From: Chromatiaceae bacterium
GTDB lineage: Bacteria; Pseudomonadota; Gammaproteobacteria; Chromatiales; Chromatiaceae
Direction of reading: 5' to 3'
DNA length: 5,329 nucleotides
Assembly: GCA_016938795.1 (NCBI GenBank)
Contig: JAFGTZ010000452.1
Span: forward strand, 1 to 5,329
In this document: in pieces, positions 1 through 5,329 of the stretch
Position numbering within the stretch: position 1 is the stretch's first letter
Layout of the letters: the number at the start of each line of letters is the position of its first letter
Made by a program: the position numbers and the translations under genes
Notes under the pieces: generated by a model
Seen by the model: the letters and a program-made list of their open reading frames with translations, nothing else
The model's database searches: none
What the model was told of the DNA's origin: nothing

Positions 1-621
1 CTCGCGCAGCCGGGCGCGCAGCGCGATCAGCAGATAGAACATCACCCCCACACCGGCCAGATGCTTGCTTGGAAAGGTGCAGCCGGGCTGGTTGGGATTG
101 ACGATGGCGGCGGCCTCGGGGAGGCGTTCGCCGGGCAGATGATGATCGGTCACCAGCACCGGGATGCCGAGCTCCTGCGCGCGCGCCACCCCGGCGAGGC
201 TTGCGATGCCGTTATCGACCGTGATCAGCAGATCGGGCCGCGCGCGCGCGGCCATCTCCACCACGGCGGGGCTGAGGCCATAGCCATTGGCAAAACGGCT
301 CGGCACCAGGCTCGACACCCGCGCCGCACCCAGGGCGCGCAGACCGCGCAGGGCGAGCGCGCTCGCGGTGGCGCCATCGGCGTCATAGTCGCCCACCACG
401 AGCAGATGCCCGCCCGCCTCCAGTTGCTCGGCGAGCAGCTCCACCGCGCGCTCCATGCCGCGCAGCGCCAGGGCCGGCGCAAGCGCGCCAAGACCCGGGG
501 CCACCTCGGCGGGATCGGGCTCGCCGCGAAGCGCATAGAGCCGCGCGAGCAGCTCGGACGGGTTGGCCAGCGTGGCAAGGCTGGCCTCGGGGTCGCGACG
601 GCGGATCTGCGGACGGAACAT
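1..621 (-). CDS. recJ: RecJ single-stranded-DNA-specific exonuclease, N-terminal part (cut by window edge)
   Basis: RecJ degrades single-stranded DNA 5' to 3' in the cytoplasm and serves recombinational repair (RecFOR pathway), mismatch repair and base excision repair. The 207 visible residues carry the DHH-phosphoesterase core: motif I, VGDYDADGATA, with the metal-binding Asp residues at about 78-82; a VDNG motif at 135-138; and the family-naming TDHH at 158-161, followed by LPGE. The stretch SKHLAGVGVMFYL near the edge also matches the family. RecJ is usually about 570-580 residues, so roughly the first third is present. The ATG at 621 is the only usable start: reading upstream in frame there is no ATG, GTG or TTG before a stop at 667-669, and the MFRPQIRRRD beginning lines up with the start of E. 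coli RecJ. No clear Shine-Dalgarno sequence precedes it. The c-di-GMP gene ends 111 bases upstream on the same strand. No frameshift is seen. Confidence 0.96.
   Translation of the reverse strand, partial: MFRPQIRRRDPEASLATLANPSELLARLYALRGEPDPAEVAPGLGALAPALALRGMERAVELLAEQLEAGGHLLVVGDYDADGATASALALRGLRALGAARVSSLVPSRFANGYGLSPAVVEMAARARPDLLITVDNGIASLAGVARAQELGIPVLVTDHHLPGERLPEAAAIVNPNQPGCTFPSKHLAGVGVMFYLLIALRARLRE
236..253. repeat. 18-bp perfect GC palindrome with alternating CG core, inside recJ
   Basis: The sequence GGCCGCGCGCGCGCGGCC is its own reverse complement, and positions 239-250 are a strict alternating CG run. It lies inside the recJ coding sequence, where it encodes part of MAARARP. 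Alternating CG is the classic Z-DNA-prone sequence, and the palindrome could fold as a hairpin in single-stranded form. It is most simply explained by Ala/Arg codons in a GC-rich gene, so no function is claimed. Confidence 0.6.
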
Positions 622-651
622 ACGAGCACTAAAGGATTCGACAGAAGGCGC

Positions 652-678
652 CCAAGCCGCGCGCGATCAAGCGCTTGG
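652..678. repeat. Inverted repeat and nested 10-bp palindrome in the recJ leader
   Basis: CCAAGC (652-657) is repeated inverted as GCTTGG (673-678), with a 15-base loop. The right arm overlaps a perfect 10-bp palindrome, CAAGCGCTTG (668-677), so two mutually exclusive foldings are possible. The element lies between the candidate recJ promoter (707-715) and the recJ start (621), and would therefore be in the recJ 5' untranslated RNA or act as a dyad operator on DNA. It is not followed by a T run on either strand, so it is not a standard terminator. Confidence 0.45.
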
Positions 679-706
679 TGCAACCTGCATGGGAGCAAAG
701 GCGGCG

Positions 707-715
707 ACTATAGCA
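707..715 (-). promoter_or_regulatory. Candidate extended -10 promoter for recJ
   Basis: Read on the minus strand this is TGCTATAGT, which matches the extended -10 pattern TGnTATAAT with one mismatch. The hexamer 17 bases upstream (730-735, TGACGT) is a poor -35, which is tolerated at extended -10 promoters. Transcription would begin near 700 and give a leader of about 80 bases before the recJ ATG. The motif sits in the loop of a 5-bp inverted repeat (GCGGC at 701-705, GCCGC at 720-724). It was found by eye only. Confidence 0.4.
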
Positions 716-732
716 GCGAGCCGCAAGGCACG

Positions 733-3700
733 TCATCCAAGAACGCCCTGGCGCGGCGCGCACGGCCTGAGTGTCTGCGCCACATCCGCCGCCGGCAGCG
801 GCTGGGCATAGAAATAGCCCTGTGCCTCGCCACAGCCCTTGGCCAGCAGAAAGCTCACCTGATCACGGGTTTCCACCCCCTCGGCGATGACCCGGATACC
901 GAGCGCGCGCGCCATGACGATGATGGCCTCGGCGATGGCCATGTCGTCGGGATCGGCGGGGATGTCGCGAATGAAGGATTGATCGACCTTAAGCTTGTCG
1001 ATGGGCAATGTTTTCAGATAGCTCAGCGAGGCATAGCCGGTGCCAAAGTCATCGATGGCAATCTCGACGCCCAGGGCGCGCAGCCGCTCAAGCTGGACGA
1101 TGGCCGCCTCGACTCGGCGCATCACGAAGCCTTCGGTCACCTCCAACGCGAGACACTCAGGCGGAAGCCCGGTCTCGGTCAGAATGCGCTCGACCTGATC
1201 GGCAAAGTTCGCCTGCTGAATCTGCGGTCCGGCCACATTCACCGCCAGACGCCCGATCTCGAGCCCCGCATCGAGCCAGCGCCGTCCCTGGACACAGGCG
1301 CGCTCCAGCACCCAGGCGCCGATGTCGCGGATCAGGCCGCTTTGCTCAGCCACCGGAATGAAGCGCGCCGGCGAGATGCTGCCCTGCTCGGGATGGCGCC
1401 AGCGCAACAGCACCTCCATACCGCAGAGTGCGCCGCTTTGCAGGCTGAACTGCGGCTGATAGACCAGATGGAGCTGGCCGCCATCGAGCGCGCCGCGCAG
1501 GGCGTTTTCGAGAAACATGTTCTCGAAGGCCGCCGCCGTTAGCTCGGCGGTATAGAACTCATAGGTGTTGCGTCCCTCGTCCTTGGCCCGATACATGGCC
1601 GCATCGGCATTGCGCAGCAGGGTCGCCACATCCTCGCCATCCTCGGGATAAAAGCTCAGTCCCATGCTCGCGGTCATGTAAACCTGCCCTTGCGAGAGCA
1701 TGAAGGGCTGGCGAAACACCCCCATGAGCCGGCTCATGGCCTGACGGGCGGGCTCCAGTCCCTCGATATCCTCCAGCAGCACCACAAACTCATCGCCACT
1801 GAGCCGTGCAACGCTGTCCCCGGCACGCAGCGCCTCGCCGAGCCGTTCGGCCACCTGGCAGAGCAGTTCATCGCCCGCAGCATGGCCGAGGCTGTCATTG
1901 AGATGCTTGAAGCGATCAAGATCAATGAACACCAGCGCGAGACGCTGGCCCTGACGCGCCGCCCGATCAATACCCTGGCGCAGCCGCTCATCGAGCCGAA
2001 GGCGGTTTGGTAGGCCAGTCAGGGCATCGCAATGGGCAAGCTGTTCGAGTCGCTCCTCGCTCTGCTTCATGGCGCTGATGTCGGTGAAGACACCCACGTA
2101 GCCACGCGCCCGGCCTTGCCCGTCGCGCACCAGGCTGATGGTGAGGAGTTCGGAATAGAGACTGCCATCGCGCCGGCGGTTCCACAGCTCGCCGCGCCAC
2201 TGGCCGCTGCGTTGCAGCGCCGCCCACATGTCCCGATAGAAGGCCGCGTCCTGACGCTCCGACTTCAAGACCCTTGGGGTGCGCCCGATCACCTCCTCAC
2301 GCCCATAGCCGGTGATGGTCTCGAAGGCGGGATTGACATCGAGAATGACCCCATTGAGATCGGTCATGAGCACCCCCTCGGCGGTGCTTTCGAACACCGC
2401 CGCCGTCTGGCGCAGCCGCTCCTCGGCGGCGCGGCGCTCGGTGATATCGCTGGCCACCGCGTAAATGAGCCCCTGGGTTGGCGACAGCGCCGCCGACCAG
2501 GCCAGCAACCGATAGCCGCCATCGCGATGACGACAGCGATTCTCGAAGTAGTCGCTGCCCCGCCCCCGCGCCACCCGCGCAAGCTCAACACGCGTCTCCT
2601 CCAGATCCTCCGGATGCACCAGTTCGAGAAAGGAGGTGCCCTCAAGCTCGGCGCGCGAGCGCCCGAGCGTGCTCTGCCAGCATTGATTCACACGCTGGAT
2701 GGTACCGTCGAGCCCGGCGATGAGATTCAGGGTCATGGGCTGCTCGAAGAAGGTATCGAGCATGTCCTGCACCCGTTTGCGCTCGGAGAGATCCTCCACC
2801 GAGACCAGAACACGGCTCCAGTCGTGCTCATGGCCGGGCGCCAGTGTCACCCGCACCAGGGTATCGAGCGTGCGCCCATCGAGCGCGCGTTGATGCGCGC
2901 TGCCAACAAAGTCGCCGCGTCCTTCCCACAAGGCGATGAGTTGCTCGCGAAAGACCGTGAGCGAGTCGTCATCGAAAATCTGCATCAGATTCTCGACCCC
3001 TTGAACCTCGGCGTCGCCCGCGAAAAGCTCCAGGGTGCGGCTGTTGACGGCCAGGATACGCACCCGCCGGGTACATTCGCGCACCGCCTCGGGATGCGCG
3101 CGCAGCCAAGACGCCATCTCCACCACACCCTCCTCTCGGCGCGCGTCGAGATAGGCGCGCACCGCCGAGAAATCCTCCTCCCAGAGCGAGATGGGAGAAT
3201 GATCGAAAATCATGCGAAAACGCGCACCGGTCTCAGCCAAGGTGGCGGACAGACGCCTGTGCTTGTCGATTGCCAGCGACATGAAGAACATGGCGACCAC
3301 CACGGCGCCGAGCTGACTCTGGAGATCGAACACCGATTCTGCAGCAGTGAGACCCTCATGCCCAAAGGGATGCAGGCCCAGCGCGGTGAGTTGAACCGCC
3401 GAGATGACCAGCAGCGCCGAGACCGTGACGCCGCCCCAGAGACCGGCGCTGATGGCCGCCCAGGTCAGCAGAGGCAGGCTCAGCAGCAGTGGCAGCGAGC
3501 GATCCAGATTCATGCTCAGCCAGGTGGCGCTCGCCATCAGCAGCAGGGTCAGCGCCAGGATGAGTCTGAGGCGTCGATTGACCCGATGATTTTGCCAACC
3601 GCCCTCTTTAAGCCAGTGCGCGCCCTGCACAATGAGCGGAGTCACAAAGAGAATGCCGAAGCCGACTGCGGCGTGCCAGGTGCGATAGACGCCGAGCAGA

Positions 3701-4170
3701 TCCTGGCTCAGGCCATGCGACACCACGCTCCAGGCGGCCAGCCAGGCCGTGACGGCAGGCAAGACCAGCACGCAGAGCAGCAGAAAGGCGCCAAGCTCCC
3801 CATAGGTGCGAAAGCCCTCGCGCCCGCCGCACCAGCGCAGATACAAGAGCGCCCCGCCCAGGATTTCAAGCAGATTCGTCAGGGCAAAGACAATCACCAA
3901 CGTCAGGGGGCGATCCGTGACCAAAAACTCCATGCCATAGACGACGGGAAAGGTCAGACCGAGCAGCCAGGGCCACAGCCGCACCGGCAAGAGCACCAGA
4001 CAGCCGAGCAAAAAACCGCTTGGCAGCCACAAGAGCGAGATACCTTCCTCGGGCGTCACCAGCGAGAGCGACCAGCGCATGAGCAGCAGATCGCCACAGA
4101 GGATGAGCAGAAGACGCAGCCAGTCCGCGCCCGAGGGAAGGCGCGCCATCAAGGCCGCCCCCGCGCGCAT
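733..4170 (-). CDS. Membrane-bound MASE1-PAS-PAS-PAS-GGDEF-EAL cyclic-di-GMP enzyme
   Basis: This is a predicted inner-membrane protein of 1145 residues that makes and/or degrades cyclic-di-GMP. Residues about 15-301 form a hydrophobic MASE1-type sensor of some 8-10 membrane segments, including the typical WLPSG at 48-52. Three PAS domains follow: about 316-465 (with an EDFS-containing insertion), 468-580 (ending DITERR) and 588-703. The GGDEF domain (about 708-873) has the metal/substrate motif FIDLDRFK at 748-755, but its signature reads SGDEF (791-795). The inhibitory I-site RAGD is intact at 782-785, five residues before it. The EAL domain (about 885-1130) has EVL at 919-921 and the expected catalytic residues: E919, N978, E1010, D1040, D1041, K1061, E1097 and Q1117. 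An active phosphodiesterase is therefore likely; cyclase activity is uncertain. The start chosen is ATG 4170, with GGGA 9 bases upstream; ATG 4149 and GTG 4194 are alternatives. The frame stays open to 4497, but that extension reads like non-coding sequence and collides with selO. The gene is followed by recJ on the same strand. Confidence 0.95.
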   Translation of the reverse strand: MRAGAALMARLPSGADWLRLLLILCGDLLLMRWSLSLVTPEEGISLLWLPSGFLLGCLVLLPVRLWPWLLGLTFPVVYGMEFLVTDRPLTLVIVFALTNLLEILGGALLYLRWCGGREGFRTYGELGAFLLLCVLVLPAVTAWLAAWSVVSHGLSQDLLGVYRTWHAAVGFGILFVTPLIVQGAHWLKEGGWQNHRVNRRLRLILALTLLLMASATWLSMNLDRSLPLLLSLPLLTWAAISAGLWGGVTVSALLVISAVQLTALGLHPFGHEGLTAAESVFDLQSQLGAVVVAMFFMSLAIDKHRRLSATLAETGARFRMIFDHSPISLWEEDFSAVRAYLDARREEGVVEMASWLRAHPEAVRECTRRVRILAVNSRTLELFAGDAEVQGVENLMQIFDDDSLTVFREQLIALWEGRGDFVGSAHQRALDGRTLDTLVRVTLAPGHEHDWSRVLVSVEDLSERKRVQDMLDTFFEQPMTLNLIAGLDGTIQRVNQCWQSTLGRSRAELEGTSFLELVHPEDLEETRVELARVARGRGSDYFENRCRHRDGGYRLLAWSAALSPTQGLIYAVASDITERRAAEERLRQTAAVFESTAEGVLMTDLNGVILDVNPAFETITGYGREEVIGRTPRVLKSERQDAAFYRDMWAALQRSGQWRGELWNRRRDGSLYSELLTISLVRDGQGRARGYVGVFTDISAMKQSEERLEQLAHCDALTGLPNRLRLDERLRQGIDRAARQGQRLALVFIDLDRFKHLNDSLGHAAGDELLCQVAERLGEALRAGDSVARLSGDEFVVLLEDIEGLEPARQAMSRLMGVFRQPFMLSQGQVYMTASMGLSFYPEDGEDVATLLRNADAAMYRAKDEGRNTYEFYTAELTAAAFENMFLENALRGALDGGQLHLVYQPQFSLQSGALCGMEVLLRWRHPEQGSISPARFIPVAEQSGLIRDIGAWVLERACVQGRRWLDAGLEIGRLAVNVAGPQIQQANFADQVERILTETGLPPECLALEVTEGFVMRRVEAAIVQLERLRALGVEIAIDDFGTGYASLSYLKTLPIDKLKVDQSFIRDIPADPDDMAIAEAIIVMARALGIRVIAEGVETRDQVSFLLAKGCGEAQGYFYAQPLPAADVAQTLRPCAPRQGVLG

Positions 4171-4263
4171 CCGCTCAGATCCCAGATCGCGCACCGTACC
4201 CCGGCTTTCGATCCAACCCAGTGTCGCATCGCTTTTCTCGACTCTCCCCAATCCACTGAACCA

Positions 4264-4289
4264 GGCCCTTGCCAGGCGCGCGCAAGGCC
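4264..4289. repeat. Hairpin-forming inverted repeat in the divergent intergenic region
   Basis: GGCCCTTGC (4264-4272) pairs with GCAAGGCC (4282-4289) across a 9-base loop, with one bulged C in the left arm. It could be a hairpin in the leader of the c-di-GMP gene transcript or a dyad operator. No T run follows on either strand, so it is not a canonical terminator. Confidence 0.45.
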
Positions 4290-4304
4290 GCACGCCCCTT
4301 ATTG

Positions 4305-4323
4305 TGCCGCAACTTGAGCGGCA
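4305..4323. repeat. Perfect 6-bp stem, 7-base loop inverted repeat in the divergent intergenic region
   Basis: TGCCGC (4305-4310) and GCGGCA (4318-4323) are perfect inverted copies around the loop AACTTGA. The element lies 16 bases from the neighbouring hairpin at 4264-4289. It is a compact dyad that could be a transcription-factor site or an RNA hairpin. No T run follows on either strand. Confidence 0.4.
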
Positions 4324-4463
4324 AGCGTCTAACCGAGGCGTGAACAGCCGCCAAAAGATGTCGATCCAACACCCGAAACCTGAACGAATGCAAGGTTTTA
4401 ACGCACGCATCGCGCTTGGCGCCCGCGCTGCCCGCCCCCATGCTCGAAGCCTTAAGCCCTGCT

Positions 4464-4467
4464 GGAG
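4464..4467 (+). promoter_or_regulatory. Ribosome binding site of selO
   Basis: GGAG lies 7 bases before the ATG at 4475, a standard Shine-Dalgarno spacing. It supports this start over the nearby ATG at 4440, which is in a different frame. Confidence 0.7.
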
Positions 4468-4474
4468 CGCGCCC

Positions 4475-5329
4475 ATGTCCTTCCGCTTCGAAAACACCTA
4501 TGCCCGACTGCCCGAGCACTTTCACGCGCGCCTCGCCCCCAGCCCCGTGAGCTGCCCGAGCCTGTTGCGTCTGAACAGCCCGCTCGCGCGCGAGCTTGGC
4601 CTCGACCCCGAGCGCCTGAGCACTCCACAGGGCATCGCCTGGCTGGCCGGCAACGCCCTGCCCGAGGGCGCCGAGCCACTCGCCATGGCCTATGCCGGGC
4701 ATCAGTTCGGCCATTTCGTCCCGCAGCTTGGCGACGGGCGCGCCATCCTGCTCGGCGAGCATCTCAGCCCCACAGGCGAGCGCTTCGACATCCAGCTCAA
4801 GGGCAGCGGGCGCACGCCCTTCTCGCGCGGCGGCGACGGGCGCGCCTGGCTCGCGCCAGTGCTGCGCGAGTATCTCATCAGCGAGGCCATGCAGGCGCTC
4901 GGCATCCCCACCACCCGCGCGCTCGCCGCCCTGGCCAGCGGCGAACCGGTGTGGCGCGAGCGCGAACGCCCCGGCGCCATTCTGGTGCGGATCGCGCGCA
5001 GTCATGTCCGCATTGGCACCTTCGAATATTTTGCAGCCCGCCAGAACAGCGCGGCCCTCGGCCAGCTCGCCGACTACGTCATAAGGCGCCACTATCCCGA
5101 GGCCGCCCAGCACGAGCGCCCAGCGCGCGCCCTGCTCGACGCCGTTATCGCGCGCCAGGCGGATCTGGTGGCGCGCTGGCTGGGCGTGGGCTTTATCCAT
5201 GGGGTCATGAACACCGACAACATGAACATCAGCGGCGAGACCATCGACTATGGCCCCTGCGCCTTCATGGATCACTATGACCCCAATGCTGTTTATAGCT
5301 CCATCGACCGTCAGGGCCGCTATGCCTAC
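4475..5329 (+). CDS. selO: SelO/YdiU protein adenylyltransferase, N-terminal part (cut by window edge)
   Basis: SelO is a pseudokinase-fold enzyme that binds ATP in a flipped orientation and transfers AMP to Ser, Thr or Tyr of target proteins; it has been linked to redox and stress responses. The 285 visible residues match the E. coli YdiU pattern throughout: YAGHQFG at 73-79, QLGDGRAILLGE at 84-95, LKGSGRTPFSRGGDGRA at 108-124, SEAM at 136-139, HGVMNTDNM at 242-250 and DYGP at 258-261. K109 is the nucleotide-binding lysine. D248 is the presumed catalytic Asp, and N249 and D258 the metal ligands (matching K113, D252, N253 and D262 of the Pseudomonas enzyme with an offset of 4). The family is about 480-490 residues, so about 60 percent is present; the C-terminus, where a Cys or Sec may sit, is outside the window. 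It is divergent from the c-di-GMP gene. There is no frameshift and the catalytic set looks intact. Confidence 0.96.
   Translation, partial: MSFRFENTYARLPEHFHARLAPSPVSCPSLLRLNSPLARELGLDPERLSTPQGIAWLAGNALPEGAEPLAMAYAGHQFGHFVPQLGDGRAILLGEHLSPTGERFDIQLKGSGRTPFSRGGDGRAWLAPVLREYLISEAMQALGIPTTRALAALASGEPVWRERERPGAILVRIARSHVRIGTFEYFAARQNSAALGQLADYVIRRHYPEAAQHERPARALLDAVIARQADLVARWLGVGFIHGVMNTDNMNISGETIDYGPCAFMDHYDPNAVYSSIDRQGRYAY

Larger units (their letters stand above)
4171..4474. other. Divergent intergenic region between the c-di-GMP gene and selO
   Basis: These 304 bases separate two divergent genes and must hold the promoters for both unless transcription enters from outside. I see two GC-rich hairpins (4264-4289 and 4305-4323) and the selO ribosome binding site, but no convincing sigma-70 -35/-10 pair in either direction. 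On the minus strand the best -10-like string is CACAAT at about 4298-4303, with no matching -35. On the plus strand TTTTAA at 4396-4401 also lacks a partner. No tRNA, riboswitch or repeat array was recognised. Confidence 0.7.

Noticed and set aside
631..650. tRNA-like T-arm string (GTCGAATCC on the minus strand)
   Set aside because: No cloverleaf, acceptor stem or anticodon arm can be drawn around it, so it is not treated as a tRNA or attachment-site remnant.
225..698. 157-codon open frame on the minus strand overlapping recJ
   Set aside because: It is in a different frame from the RecJ motifs, is Trp/Arg/Pro-rich, and is a same-strand shadow.
61..1542. 493-codon open frame on the plus strand
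   Set aside because: It runs antisense across recJ, the intergenic gap and the EAL domain. The minus-strand proteins show complete family motifs; this one shows none.
2032..4317. 761-codon open frame on the plus strand
   Set aside because: It lies fully antisense to the c-di-GMP gene. Its translation is rich in His, Gln, Arg and Pro and has no recognisable domain, as expected for the shadow of a GC-rich gene.
4416..4432. Possible sigma-54 (-24/-12) promoter for selO, TTGGC with GC after GG-N10
   Set aside because: The GG-N10-GC spacing fits, but the -24 lacks the AC of TTGGCAC and the -12 lacks the TT of TTGC. Such partial matches are common in GC-rich DNA.
4171..4497. 109-residue N-terminal extension of the c-di-GMP protein starting at 4497
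   Set aside because: The frame is open only because of high GC. The extension has no recognisable domain and would overlap the selO start and its ribosome binding site. MASE1 proteins normally begin shortly before the first membrane segment.
4175..5275. 366-codon open frame on the minus strand
   Set aside because: It is antisense to selO, whose conserved motifs are unambiguous. Its Ala/Gly-rich low-complexity character fits a shadow frame.
1..5329. Search for a novel multi-gene system, defence island, CRISPR or mobile element
   Set aside because: The three genes are known chromosomal families with no shared pathway. There are no repeat arrays, transposase motifs, or target-site or terminal inverted repeats, and base composition looks even across the window.

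Overview
The window is GC-rich DNA that reads as an ordinary bacterial chromosome, most likely from a gammaproteobacterium. The RecJ and SelO sequences resemble their E. coli counterparts. A long MASE1-PAS-GGDEF-EAL protein of this style is typical of environmental gammaproteobacteria such as purple sulfur bacteria (Chromatiales). The order-level guess is inference from protein character and was not tested by a search. No mobile element, CRISPR array, rRNA or tRNA was found.

Layout. Positions 1-621 (minus) hold the first 207 codons of recJ, the single-strand DNA exonuclease, cut by the left edge. Positions 622-732 are a 111-base gap with a candidate extended -10 promoter for recJ and two overlapping inverted repeats in its leader. 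Positions 733-4170 (minus) hold one large gene for a membrane-bound cyclic-di-GMP enzyme of about 1145 residues: MASE1 membrane sensor, three PAS domains, GGDEF, EAL. Positions 4171-4474 are a divergent intergenic region with two GC-rich hairpins and no convincing -35/-10 pair. Positions 4475-5329 (plus) hold the first 285 codons of selO (ydiU family), a protein AMP-transferase, cut by the right edge.

How the genes relate. The c-di-GMP gene lies upstream of recJ on the same strand and could be partly co-transcribed with it, although recJ seems to have its own promoter. selO is divergent. The three functions (signalling, DNA repair, stress-linked AMPylation) have no known shared pathway, so I read this as ordinary gene neighbourhood and not as a dedicated system. 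The most interesting point is the catalytic make-up of the signalling protein: an SGDEF variant of the cyclase signature, an intact RxxD inhibitory site, and an apparently complete set of EAL phosphodiesterase residues. Because GC is high, very long open frames run antisense to all three genes; these are treated as shadows.
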